This document shows positions 1-8,205 of a stretch of DNA of 27,910 bases, one piece after another. Where the stretch lies: NCBI GenBank assembly GCA_034437795.1, contig DAOTTI010000093.1, positions 1-27,910 of the forward strand, read 5' to 3'. Source of the DNA: DAOTTI01 sp034437795. GTDB taxonomy: Bacteria > Chloroflexota > UBA11872 > UBA12225. The notes below the pieces were generated by a model. That model had not been told where the DNA came from, ran no database searches, and saw only the letters and a list, made by a program, of their open reading frames with translations. Both the position numbers and the translations under genes were made by a program. Positions within the stretch are counted from its first letter, which is position 1. Each line of letters begins with the position of its first letter.

Positions 1-812
1 GCGGGCGGTGCATCGCCGGCGCGTGCGCCCGGCGCCCGCCCCGCAGGCGCTCCTGGCGGTGCCGCCGCCAGGCCAGCCGCCGGTGCAGGGCCGGCCTGGT
101 TGCTGGAAACAGCAGGCGTCGCGGCCACGGCCGGGACAGGCGCTGGTGCCGCCTGCTCTTCTCCTCCCCGCACGGTCGGAGCCGTCGCCGCGGGCGTGGG
201 CGCCGCCGCCAGTGGCGCTGCCGCGGGGGATAGGCTTGTCGCTGCCCGCAGCGCTGGGGCCGCCGGCGGACGGCCGGTCGCGGTGGACGGCGCGTTCGTC
301 ACGCCGGGCGCCACGGGGACCAGCGCCAGGTTGATGTGCCGGCGCTCGGGATCGATGGCGATCACGCGCACCACCACCTCGTCGCCGGGCTGCACCACGT
401 CCTCCACCCGCTCCACGCGGTAGCCGGGCAGCAGCTGGGAGATGTGGACCAGGCCGCGGTAGCCCAGGAAGTCGACGAACGCGCCGTACGGTGCGATGCG
501 GCTCACCCTACCCAGGGCAATCGTGCCAATCCCCGGCAGTGGCCGGTACGAGCCGGCAGCGACCGGGCCAAACGGCGCCACACGGCGGGGCTGGAAGCTA
601 TACGGCCGCCGGCCACCGAACTCGAAGCGGGTGCCCCGCAGCGCCTCGTCGTCCGGAATGAAGGCGCTCTCTCGGGGCGCCCCGTCTAGCTCAGAAGGAG
701 GAGGCGTGCCGTCGGGTGCGGTGGTGTGCGCCCCGCTGCCGGCCGGCTGGTCCGCATCGCGCGAGGCGGCAGGCATACGTGCATCATGCTCGTGCCCTGC
801 GCCATCATACAT
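1..812 (-). CDS. S1 RNA-binding domain protein, C-terminus beyond window edge
   Basis: The minus-strand reading frame is open from an ATG at 812 to the window edge (about 270 codons, no stop reached), so the gene is partial. The first ~90 residues are low-complexity. An S1 OB-fold follows at about residues 94-166, with the typical pattern GTIALGRVSRIAPYGAFVDF, then GLVHISQL and a GDEVVVRVIAIDPERRHINLAL end. After the domain comes a long Ala/Pro-rich, probably disordered tail of at least 100 residues. S1 domains bind single-stranded RNA, so a cytosolic role in translation or RNA turnover is likely, but the exact function is unknown. The start was chosen because a purine-rich AAAGGTGG lies just upstream of this ATG; another in-frame ATG occurs 12 codons later. 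The Ala/Pro tail could be mistaken for non-coding sequence, but the frame stays open throughout. Confidence 0.8.
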   Translation of the reverse strand, partial: MYDGAGHEHDARMPAASRDADQPAGSGAHTTAPDGTPPPSELDGAPRESAFIPDDEALRGTRFEFGGRRPYSFQPRRVAPFGPVAAGSYRPLPGIGTIALGRVSRIAPYGAFVDFLGYRGLVHISQLLPGYRVERVEDVVQPGDEVVVRVIAIDPERRHINLALVPVAPGVTNAPSTATGRPPAAPALRAATSLSPAAAPLAAAPTPAATAPTVRGGEEQAAPAPVPAVAATPAVSSNQAGPAPAAGLAAAPPGAPAGRAPGARAGDAPP

Positions 813-1048
813 CGTGATGCCACCTTTACCGGCCGGGCGGCCGCCGGATGTGCCAGATCCACGGTCACGGGAGCGCCGGACGCCTGCTCCGTAAATTCTA
901 ACGCGTGAGACCGGCCGGCCGGAGCAAAGCCGGCCACGCGCCGCGCCGTCGGGAGAATGGCCGCGGCCGGCGGTTCGAGGGCGCCGACCATCCGGCGCAA
1001 GGGCGCCACCTGCGCCCCACGGCAGAGACGCGGTGCCAGCCTGGATTA

Positions 1049-1132
1049 TTCACGGCCAGCGGAGAGTTCCCTCTCCCAAAGGGAGAGCGGGAGCCCGCAA
1101 AGCGGGCGGCGGTGAGCGCTCTGCCTCGTGAA
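1049..1132. repeat. MITE-like repeat with TTCACG/CGTGAA ends, copy 1
   Basis: An 84-bp element starts with TTCACGGCCAGCGG and ends with CCTCGTGAA, so its tips form a 6-bp terminal inverted repeat. Inside are two neighbouring hairpins, both with AAA loops: CTCTCCC-AAA-GGGAGAG (1071-1087) and GCCCGC-AAA-GCGGGC. Related copies lie at 5780-5907 and, inverted, at 4000-4057. It sits just beyond the stop of the solute-binding protein gene at 1159 and could act as its transcription end, although no U-tract is visible. The rest of the 813-1158 gap shows nothing recognisable. Confidence 0.6.
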
Positions 1133-1158
1133 GTAGGCAGGCTAGGCCGGCGGCGCCT

Positions 1159-2502
1159 TCAGCCCGCCGGATTGAGCAGCGGCTTGATCCGGTTCACCGC
1201 CTGGGCCACCGATTCCGCGGCCGACCGCTCGCCGCTCCACATCGGCCGCAGCTCCTCGTCGAGCACGCGGTCGATCTCCACCCCCTGGACGAGCGCCGTC
1301 TCCACGTGCATCGCCTCCAGCGCCTCGACCACCACCCGCATGTCGCCCCGCGGTGGGTCCGGCGGGTTCACGAACTCGGGCTCGTTGGCCACCGAGCGCC
1401 GGCTGGGCGGCGCCTCGCCCCGCACCGCCTCCATGCGCACGCCTTCCTTGCTGGCCAGCACCTTCATCAGCTCCCAGGTCTCGTCCTTCACCTTCGAGTC
1501 GCTGGCCAGGAACCAGCCCACTCCGCCACCAGACGAGAACACGGTCCTCGCCTTTCCCCGCGGCAGGCCGCTGAGGCTCCAATCGAAGGACACGCTGCGC
1601 CGGTTCTCCGCCACGCCGGCCACTGGCTGGTGGTACAGCAGGAGGTTGCCGCCCTCGAAGAGGGCCCGCCGGCCCCCCTGCGCCCGCAGCTCGTCGGGCG
1701 TGGGCGCTACGCGGTGCCGGTGGATGAGATCGGCCAGGAACTGGAACGCCTCCATCGCCGGCGGCTCGCCCAGCAGGACCCTGGTGCCGTCCTCATTGAA
1801 CAGGTCGCCGCCGTTGTTCCAGATCCACGGCTGCCAGTCTCGCCGGCCGGTGCCCAGATCGGCGCCCCAGCGCGTCGCGCTGGTCCCCTGGCGCACGACC
1901 ACCTTGTTGCACGCCTCCAGGAAGGCCGCCCACGTCCAGCTCGGGTCACGCCAGGTGGCCGGCACCTTTGCGCCCGCCTGCTGCGCGAGCGCCCGGTTGA
2001 AGTAGACGATCCGGATCCCCAGGAACGGGACGCCGTAGTACCTGCCTTTCCACTTCCAGAGCTCCCAGGCGGCAGGGAAGAAGTCGGAGAGGTCGTACTT
2101 GTCGCGGCGCAGGTGGGGGTCAAGCGCGGTGATCTGGCCCCGTGAGGCGAAGAAGGCCATCCCGGCCGTCTCCTGGCGGAAGAGGTCCGGTGGGGTGCCG
2201 GCGGCGAACAGCGTCTGGAGCTTCTCCGTCCCTGTGGCCCCCTCCAGGAACTCCACGCGGATCTCGGGGAACTTCGCATTGAAGAGCTTGACCTGCTCCT
2301 GGCGCAGCGGCGTCCGCGTCGGGCCGGAGTCGACGGCCCAGGTAATGGTCGCTCCCTTGCGTAACTGGGCGCTGGGGGCGATCTCCCCCGACGAAACACC
2401 GCCCCGCGCCTGGCCGGGGGCGCAGGCGCCGCCGGTGCCGGCCAGGACGCCCGCGGCGCCGGCAAGGAGAAAGGCGCGTCTCCGCGTCATGCACGTGGAC
2501 AT
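1159..2502 (-). CDS. ABC extracellular solute-binding lipoprotein (sugar type)
   Basis: This is a 447-residue family 1-type solute-binding protein, which would capture a sugar or oligosaccharide outside the cell for an ABC importer. The N-terminus has an RRR Tat-like motif (residues 7-9), a hydrophobic stretch and a lipobox ending at Cys27 (GTGGAC), so it should be a membrane-anchored lipoprotein. The body has the usual pattern: ITWAVDSG start of the first lobe, LFNAKFPEIRVEF, AAGTPPDLFRQ, YYGVPFLG, and the closing EELRPMWSGERSAAESV segment. The ATG at 2502 was preferred over a GTG two codons upstream because GAGG (2510-2513 on the opposite strand) sits 7 nt before it. No permease or ATPase is adjacent. 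Three other, clearly different solute-binding proteins lie in this window. The ligand is not predictable. Confidence 0.88.
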   Translation of the reverse strand: MSTCMTRRRAFLLAGAAGVLAGTGGACAPGQARGGVSSGEIAPSAQLRKGATITWAVDSGPTRTPLRQEQVKLFNAKFPEIRVEFLEGATGTEKLQTLFAAGTPPDLFRQETAGMAFFASRGQITALDPHLRRDKYDLSDFFPAAWELWKWKGRYYGVPFLGIRIVYFNRALAQQAGAKVPATWRDPSWTWAAFLEACNKVVVRQGTSATRWGADLGTGRRDWQPWIWNNGGDLFNEDGTRVLLGEPPAMEAFQFLADLIHRHRVAPTPDELRAQGGRRALFEGGNLLLYHQPVAGVAENRRSVSFDWSLSGLPRGKARTVFSSGGGVGWFLASDSKVKDETWELMKVLASKEGVRMEAVRGEAPPSRRSVANEPEFVNPPDPPRGDMRVVVEALEAMHVETALVQGVEIDRVLDEELRPMWSGERSAAESVAQAVNRIKPLLNPAG

Positions 2503-2548
2503 CAGCACACCTCACTACCAATAGCTATGGGTCATTCCCTCTGTAACT

Positions 2549-3673
2549 CTATGCCATCCACCCGCCTGGCGGAACGGCTTCGAGCCGCCGGCAGACCTCA
2601 TCCCCGACCTCCACCGTCCGGCTCGCACCGCCCAGGTCTGGCGTCCGCACCTCGCCCTGGCGCAGCACCTCGCCCACCGCCGCCTCGATGGCGTCTGCCG
2701 CCGCCAGGGCCCTCTCTGCCCTGGGTGCGCCCTGCTCCGCCCCCGTGCCCAGGAATCGGAGCATCAGAGCCCCGGCCAGGATCGCGCCCACGGGATTGGC
2801 GATCCCCTGCCCCGCGATGTCGGGCGCCGAGCCGTGGATCGGCTCGAACATGCTGGGGTACTCCCGCTCAGGGTTCAGGTTGCCGCTCGGCGCCAGCCCG
2901 ATACTGCCGGTGACGGCCGCGGCCAGGTCCGAGAGGATATCCCCGAAGAGATTGCCGGCCACGACCACGTCCAGGTCCGCCGGCCGCTGCACCATGAGCA
3001 TGGCCATGGCGTCCACGTTCATCCGGCGCGTCTCCACGTCGGGGAATTCCCCCGCCACCTCGGCGAAGACGCAGTCCCACAGCACCATGCCGTACGGCAG
3101 GGCATTGGCCTTCGTTACCGAGGTGACGTGCCGGCGCCGCTGGCGCGCCACCTGGAAGGCATACCGCAGCAGCCGCTCAATGCCCTGGCGCGTGTAGACG
3201 CTGGTCTGGATAGCCATCTCTTGCGGGTGCTCAGCGTAGAGCGTCCCGCCGATATTGGTGTACTCGCCTTCGGCGTTCTCGCGCACGACGACCAGGTCGA
3301 TCGCGCCCGGGCGGGCCAGCGGCGAGCGCACGCCCGGCCAGAGGCGGGCCGGGCGCAGGTTGACGTACTGGCGAAACCGCTTGCGCACCTGCTGGGTGAA
3401 GCCCCAGGAGAGCACGCGATCCGGCACGCGGGCCGGGTCGCCCATCGCACCAAGGTACAGGGCGTCGAACTGCCGGAGCGTGTCCAGCCCGCTCGCCGGC
3501 ATCACCTCGCCCGTATCCAGATAGTGCTGCGCCCCCCAGGGAAAGGTGGTGAACTCCAGCGCCAGCCCGGCTCGCGCGGCGGCGGCCTCCAGCACCTTGC
3601 GCGCCTCCGCCGTCACCTCCGGCCCGATGTTATCCCCCGGCACCAAGGCAATCCGATAGGCTGAGCTAGCCAT
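2549..3673 (-). CDS. Tartrate dehydrogenase / D-malate dehydrogenase-type decarboxylating dehydrogenase
   Basis: This 374-residue protein belongs to the isocitrate/isopropylmalate dehydrogenase superfamily, most like the tartrate/D-malate (TtuC/DmlA) branch. Known family chemistry is NAD-dependent oxidative decarboxylation of a 2-hydroxyacid with Mn/Mg. Visible signatures are the VPGDNIGPEV start, FRQYVNLRPARL (substrate-binding arginines), RENAEGEYTNIGG, Lys188 in VTKANAL, and the metal-binding aspartates at 221 (NVDAMAM), 245 and 249 (NLFGDILSDL). The C-terminal MFEPIHGSAPDIAGQGIANP motif and the LRFLG that follows also fit. LeuB-type 3-isopropylmalate dehydrogenase is the main alternative; the RENAEGEYTN loop and ANPVGAILAGALML favour TtuC/DmlA. 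The start at 3673 begins directly with the family's N-terminal strand; a longer frame to 3745 adds only low-complexity residues. The substrate is inferred from family resemblance only. Confidence 0.88.
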   Translation of the reverse strand: MASSAYRIALVPGDNIGPEVTAEARKVLEAAAARAGLALEFTTFPWGAQHYLDTGEVMPASGLDTLRQFDALYLGAMGDPARVPDRVLSWGFTQQVRKRFRQYVNLRPARLWPGVRSPLARPGAIDLVVVRENAEGEYTNIGGTLYAEHPQEMAIQTSVYTRQGIERLLRYAFQVARQRRRHVTSVTKANALPYGMVLWDCVFAEVAGEFPDVETRRMNVDAMAMLMVQRPADLDVVVAGNLFGDILSDLAAAVTGSIGLAPSGNLNPEREYPSMFEPIHGSAPDIAGQGIANPVGAILAGALMLRFLGTGAEQGAPRAERALAAADAIEAAVGEVLRQGEVRTPDLGGASRTVEVGDEVCRRLEAVPPGGWMA

Positions 3674-3741
3674 GGCGTGCCCCCTGCCCCATGTCCGCCG
3701 TCCCCTGCGCCCCACCTCCGGCAAGCTCCCTCCCGCCGCGT

Positions 3742-3804
3742 ACACGAGCCACCGAGCCCACCGAGCCCGCCGAGCCCACCGAGCCCACCGTGCCCATCGT
3801 GCCG
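3742..3804. repeat. 9-bp tandem repeat, about seven units (ACCGAGCCC)
   Basis: Seven consecutive 9-bp units vary around ACCGAGCCC: the middle units at 3751, 3760 and 3778 are identical, while the outer ones drift (ACCGTGCCC, ATCGTGCCG). It lies upstream of the dehydrogenase gene's start, in the gap that continues to 4138. All three frames on this strand are open across it, but the period of three codons and the lack of any conserved sequence argue against a protein. Such a simple repeat is prone to length changes. Confidence 0.8.
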
Positions 3805-3999
3805 TCCATCACTCGTTCCTGCCCATCCTTTCCGTTTCCTTTTTCTCTCCTTCTCCTTCGCGTCCCGTCCTTCCGTTCCGCCTATACCCGAGCACCCGAC
3901 GCGCGCCGCTCAGCTCGCCGGACCGGATTCCTGTGCAAATGGCCGGCCGTGCTCATGCCGCCCTGGTGCTCCGAAGAAGCATGACTGATTATCCCTGAG

Positions 4000-4057
4000 C
4001 GGAGCCCTCACCCTACTCCTCTTCCAAAGGAAGAGGGAACGCCTGACTGGCCGTGAA
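4000..4057. repeat. MITE-like repeat, inverted copy
   Basis: Read on the reverse strand this begins TTCACGGCCAG and contains a hairpin CCTCTTCC-AAA-GGAAGAGG (4018-4036), matching the elements at 1049-1132 and 5780-5907 in the opposite orientation. It lies about 80 bp beyond the stop of the frameshifted solute-binding gene. The remainder of the 3805-4138 gap is pyrimidine-rich and holds no gene that I can see. Confidence 0.55.
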
Positions 4058-4138
4058 GAACCCGCGCTGGTCGAGAACGGCCCCTGCTCCCCAGCCGCGG
4101 CCCCTGGCCCCTGGCCCCTGGATCGTGCGATTGTGGGG

Positions 4139-5513
4139 CTATCGATCGATCTCGCCTTCCTTTAGCAGCGCCGTCGCCCTTTGCGCCGCCTTGATAGCTG
4201 CATCGCGGACCGACTGCCTGCCATCCCAGGCGGCGTTGAACTCCTCGCGCAGCACGGCCTGGAGGTCAGGGAAGTTGCTGATCCGTGGCGGGATGCGCCC
4301 GTTCTTGTTCCGCGCCTCCGCCATCTCCGCCATGAGGGCAGGCTCCGGCAGCTCAGGGTGGGCGCGCCAGAAGTCGCGCGACCCGGAGTGGCTCCGCCTC
4401 AGGGGCTGGATGTTGGCCTCCAGGAAGTAGCGGCGCATCCCCTCTGGCGCGACCATGTGCTTGAGCAGCGCCCACGCCTCCTCCTGGTTCCGGCTCTCCC
4501 GCACCACGCCGAAGCCGGGGGCGTTGCCGATGAAGACGTGCTTCTTCGTGCGGGGGGACGCCGGCGGCGGGGCGATGCTGTATCTGAACGCCATCGTCTT
4601 CAGGTTGAGCTGGTACCACACGTCCCAGTCGAACCAGAGCGCGATCTTCCCCGCCTCGCGGGTGGAGGTCCTGGCCTGGTCGCCCTGAGGCGCGAGCTGG
4701 TGTACCTTGTACATCCACTCGAAGGTCTCCAGTGCCGGCGCCTGGTCGAGCAGCGACCGCGTGTACTGGGCGTCGAAGACGTCGCCGTTGTTCGACCAGA
4801 GCAGCGGGAAGGACATGGAGTTGTTTGGCACCGGCAGCGACACGCTCCCGAAGACCCCCCTCGCCGGCGCGGTTGAAGCGCTGGACCAGGTCCAGATAGG
4901 TGTCCCAGGTCCAGGTCCCCGCCTTCCAGTGGTCGTACGGGGTCTTGAGCCCGTGGGTACGGAAGAGTTCGTGATTGTAGAACCAGACGATCGTCGTCCA
5001 GCCGTAGGGCAGGCCGATCTGTTTGCCGGCCCACTGGTGCTGGCGCAGGTTCACCTCGAAGAAGTCGGCCAGGTCGTAGCGGTCGCGGTTGAGCAGCGAG
5101 CCCACCTCCCGCACCATGCCTTTGGCCTGCACCACGTTGAAATCGCCGGTCACCGAGACGCCGATTGTGTCGGGCGGCGCCCCGCCGGTCACCTGCGCCA
5201 CCAGCTTATCCACGTACTGGCCCTTAGGCGTGTGCTCCACCTCCACCTTGAGCCTCGGGTACTTCTGCGTGAACTCATCTCCGGTGCGCTTGAACGGCTC
5301 AATCAGGAAGCTGTCCCAGTGCCACAGGCGCAGGGTCAGGTCGCGGCCGCCGATGGCCGGGCCGGTGGCGGCCCCGTCGTCGCGCCGGCCGGTGGCCGGC
5401 CCGCACGCTGCCGTGCTTACTACCCCGACCGCGGCCAGCGCTGCCAGGCGCCGGCGCGTCACCTGTCGCTTGCGCTCCGCGCCAGCCCTCAGGTCCATCC
5501 GCACGTCGTCCAT
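4139..5513 (-). pseudogene. ABC extracellular solute-binding lipoprotein, frameshifted
   Basis: Two overlapping frames together make one full-length solute-binding protein of about 457 residues. The N-terminal part starts at an ATG at 5513, with GGAGG six bases upstream, an RRR motif and a lipobox ending at Cys37 (STAAC). It reads LTLRLWHWDSFLIEPFKR through to QRFNRAGEG. There the frame is lost at a run of six G (4855-4860 as C on the plus strand), and the homologous C-terminal half continues one frame over as VFGSVSLPVPNNSMSFPLLW to the stop at 4139. Removing one G gives a smooth join, EGVFGSVSLP. The total length is 3n+1, as expected for a single inserted base. Either the gene is recently broken or the run was misread; both are plausible for a homopolymer. 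No transporter membrane genes are adjacent. Confidence 0.82.
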
Positions 5514-5779
5514 CGTTGTCCTCCATTGTCCGTCCTGCCCCGTTACCCCCGGCCGCGGGCAGACTACTGCCCGCGTCTCTCGCCCTGGCCGCGTTGGTCC
5601 GCGGCGGGGACGCTGGATCGACTGCCCGCCAGGGGCCTGCTGCCGTCGATTCTCGTTCCTGCCCCGTCGCTCCTGCAACACGGCCGCGCCCGTTCAGTGC
5701 AGGGCTAATGATGCGGGCCAGTGGCTCCCACTGAGGAAGAACGGCCGGCGCCGGTGCCGCAACGGGGCGTGTCAGTTTA

Positions 5780-5907
5780 TTCACGGCCAGCGGGGAGTTC
5801 CCTCTCCCACAGGGAGAAGGCTAGGGGCATGGCCGGTGCCTGCCGCTGGAGGGCCAGCTTCCCTCTCCCTGTGGGAGAGGGCTCGGGTGAAGGCTCCGCC
5901 TCGTGAA
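5780..5907. repeat. MITE-like repeat with TTCACG/CGTGAA ends, copy 2
   Basis: A 128-bp element starts TTCACGGCCAGCGG and ends CCTCGTGAA, like the copy at 1049-1132. It contains two GGGAGAG hairpins; the better one, at 5861-5881, is a perfect 9-bp stem (CCCTCTCCC-TGT-GGGAGAGGG). It sits in the 687-bp gap between the frameshifted binding-protein gene and the dienelactone hydrolase gene. The rest of that gap continues as related GC-rich repeat sequence and holds no credible gene. Confidence 0.6.
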
Positions 5908-6033
5908 GAAAGGGCTGTCCTCCCCTCCCGGCGCGGCCCAGCCGCACGGCCGTGGTCCTCGTTCTCCCTCTCCGTGTCGGAGCGGGGGCGTCGGGGCTAT
6001 GGTGGGCGAGAACCTCTCTCCATCGCCCGCGTT

Positions 6034-6061
6034 CCCCCTCTCCCGCGTGCGGGAGACGGGG
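6034..6061. repeat. Dispersed hairpin (CCCCTCTCCCGC type)
   Basis: The left arm CCCCTCTCCCGC and right arm GCGGGAGACGGGG form an imperfect long stem. Equivalent hairpins occur at 12143-12170 and 27708-27735. The flank at about 5927-5980 also resembles 12034-12095, so the conserved unit is longer than the hairpin. Confidence 0.6.
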
Positions 6062-6200
6062 AAAGGGGGTGAGGGCTGCCCACTCCCCGCGCGGCCACGG
6101 CCGAAGGGAGTGAGGTCATATACCCAATTCGCCGTGATGCGCCTATGATGCCGAGGAGAGGGTCCCCGAGCATTGACGGCCCGGTGAGGTCAGCTCGGTC

Positions 6201-7319
6201 CTACGCCTCCGTCTCCACGTCGGTACCGCTCGGTGCTGAGGCTGCTGCCGGCGCGTCTTCCGACGCCTCGTTCACGGCGCCTTCCGCCGCGCCGTGCGTC
6301 GCGCCTTCCGCCGCCAGGCTCCCATCCCCGGTCGCCGGCAGGGCGGCGCCCCGCAGGTACGTGGCGAACCAGGCCAGCGTGTCCCGCCAGGCCGCGGTGG
6401 CCGCCGCCTCGCTATACGCTCCGCCAGTGTCGTTGAAGAAAGCGTGGCTGGCATCAGGATAGATGTTGATCCGGAAGGGCACGCCGGCGGCGCGAAGCTC
6501 CTGCTCCACCATGGGGATAGAGGCATTGACCCGCTCGTCCCGCTCCGCATAGACCCCCAGCACGGCCGCCCTCGTATTCCGGATCTCGCCAGCGAACGCC
6601 GGCGTGCCGTAGTACGGCGCGGCGGCGCGCAGCCTCGGCTCCCTGGCCAGCACGTTCCACGTCACCCCCCCACCGAAGCAGTAGCCGACCATGCCGATGC
6701 GATCAGCGAGCACAAAGGGCTGCCGGCTCAGGTAGTCGATGGCAGCCTGGAAGTCAGCCACGTAGCGCTCGGCCGTGCCCGGCCCGCTCAGCGCAGCCGG
6801 GCGCTCATTGGCCGGCACGGCGTCGGTCCCGCCCTGGCGTGAGAGCAGGTCCAGGTGCAAGCCCACATAGCCGTTCTTGGCGAAGCGCCGAGTGACGTCG
6901 CGGTAGTGCTCGCCGGTGCCGCGGTTCTCATGGCAGATCAGCACGGCGGGGAAGCGACCGGGCGCGGCCGGCCGCGCCAGATAGGCCATAATCGTCGCGC
7001 CGTCACGCGCGGGAAAGGTCACGTCCGCAGCGATGACGCTCGGATCGCCCTCTGGCACGCTGAACGGGCTCCGCGGCCCCGTTTGCTGCTGCGCCCGAAC
7101 ATTCACTGACGCGAGCGGATCGGCGTGGGCCGGTTTGATGCCGAGCGCGAGCAGGACGCCGGCCGCGGCGGCGGTGTTGCCAAGCATACGGTACACCCGC
7201 TCCACGAGGTCCCGCCGCGGCATGGCCCCGTCCTCGTAGTTGTCCACGAACTCGCGGATCAGGTAGTCCTGCGTCGGGTCCAGCCGCTCGAGATACCGGT
7301 GCAACCTGGGGTTGATCAC
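6201..7319 (-). CDS. Dienelactone hydrolase family protein
   Basis: This 372-residue alpha/beta-hydrolase has a dienelactone hydrolase core at about residues 95-330. The catalytic triad is visible: Cys214 in the nucleophile elbow GYCFGGG, Asp261 in VYAERDERV and His292 in DASHAFFND. The conserved CHENRG segment is at residues 129-134. Family members hydrolyse dienelactones or related esters. The N-terminal ~65 residues hold a helical segment and a hydrophobic stretch (NTAAAAGVLLALGI) ending in AHA, which suggests export or membrane association. The last ~40 residues are a low-complexity Ala/Glu-rich tail. The start is a GTG at 7319, with GGGAGGG nine bases upstream. The gene stands alone, and its true substrate cannot be read from the sequence. 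Confidence 0.88.
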   Translation of the reverse strand: MINPRLHRYLERLDPTQDYLIREFVDNYEDGAMPRRDLVERVYRMLGNTAAAAGVLLALGIKPAHADPLASVNVRAQQQTGPRSPFSVPEGDPSVIAADVTFPARDGATIMAYLARPAAPGRFPAVLICHENRGTGEHYRDVTRRFAKNGYVGLHLDLLSRQGGTDAVPANERPAALSGPGTAERYVADFQAAIDYLSRQPFVLADRIGMVGYCFGGGVTWNVLAREPRLRAAAPYYGTPAFAGEIRNTRAAVLGVYAERDERVNASIPMVEQELRAAGVPFRINIYPDASHAFFNDTGGAYSEAAATAAWRDTLAWFATYLRGAALPATGDGSLAAEGATHGAAEGAVNEASEDAPAAASAPSGTDVETEA

Positions 7320-7409
7320 AGGGTCGGTCCCTCCCTACCGAGACTTGATCGAGCCCCCTCCACGCACTATAACTGAGCGCTACCCACTATACGTCAGAAA
7401 GGATGGGCT

Positions 7410-7859
7410 ATGGATTACGACTTCACCAAGCCAGGGAACTATCCGCGTAGCGGGCGGGAGACGCTGGCCGGCATCGCCTTCCTGCCGCGGACGATCGATA
7501 AGATGCGGGCCTACCTGAACGGCACGCACGGCGAGTACGTCGTCGAGCGCGGGCTCTCCTCCCGCGTCTACAACCTCTTCGGCATCACCTGGGAGCAGTT
7601 CCGCGACGCCGTGCGCCAGAGCCCCACCGATGAGGACGTGCTGCAATGGCTGCGCCGCCACGCGCCCAAGCAGCCCTCGCCGGAAGAGATCGAGGCGCAC
7701 AACCGCGCTATCCTCACCGCCGGTCCCCAGACGGACGAGGCCAGGGCCCGCTTCCGCGCCAACCTCGAGCGCCTCGGCTTCGGCGACCGCACCGACGTGA
7801 CCACCTTCGTCGACTCCGAGGACCTGGAGGAAGGGCGCGAGGTGCCGCGTCGCGCCTGA
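7410..7859 (+). CDS. DUF5069 domain protein
   Basis: This small 149-residue soluble protein matches the uncharacterised DUF5069 family. Typical features are FLPRTIDKMRAYLNGTHGEY near residues 24-43, YNLFGITWEQFRDAVRQS, and a short helical C-terminus. There is no signal peptide or membrane segment. The ATG at 7410 is preceded by GAAAGGA, a suitable ribosome binding site. The gene is divergent from the dienelactone hydrolase gene, with a 90-bp gap that must hold both promoters. The function of the family is not established, so none is proposed. Confidence 0.82.
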   Translation: MDYDFTKPGNYPRSGRETLAGIAFLPRTIDKMRAYLNGTHGEYVVERGLSSRVYNLFGITWEQFRDAVRQSPTDEDVLQWLRRHAPKQPSPEEIEAHNRAILTAGPQTDEARARFRANLERLGFGDRTDVTTFVDSEDLEEGREVPRRA

Positions 7860-7969
7860 ATGCTCTCTCAGCCGCGGGCGCACAAACGGTCCGGGCAGGG
7901 CCAGGCCACGGCCGTTATGCTCCCGCTCTGACACGGGGTAGGGCGGCGGGGCCAAGCCGCCCTCACCCC

Positions 7970-8038
7970 CTGCCCTCGTCCTCCCTCCCTATGTCCCCAT
8001 GTGCCGGCATCGGGGGACGGCGCGGCGCGGCCGCACGG
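7970..8038. repeat. 69-bp dispersed repeat, copy A
   Basis: Positions 7970-8038 align without gaps to 11985-12053, sharing the core TGTGCCGGCATCG and the GACGGCGCGG block, with scattered substitutions. The surrounding 7860-8205 gap is otherwise GC-rich sequence without a gene. Confidence 0.65.
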
Positions 8039-8205
8039 TGGGGTGGAGCGGGGGGTGCGACGCGGCCCCGACCAAAGGGGGTGAGGGCTCTGCCCGCGTC
8101 TCCGCGTCGCCGCGTCCCCGCGTCAGCGCGGGGGGGCCAGGGGGTCTCGCCGCCCGCCCGGGGCGCCGTCTACCCTGCCCTCCGCCGTACGGCGTCCAGA
8201 GGTGG

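Noticed and set aside
686..1009. Minus-strand 107-codon frame overlapping the S1 gene start
   Set aside because: It overlaps the S1-domain gene in another frame, has no recognisable motif, and its C-terminal half is low-complexity.
905..2145. Long plus-strand open frames opposite the first solute-binding gene
   Set aside because: They are antisense shadows in high-GC DNA; the minus-strand frame has the lipoprotein signal and family motifs.
3672..3998. Three overlapping plus-strand frames rich in HRA, PPSPPS or EPTEPT repeats
   Set aside because: They simply translate the 9-bp tandem repeat in three frames and have no conserved domain.
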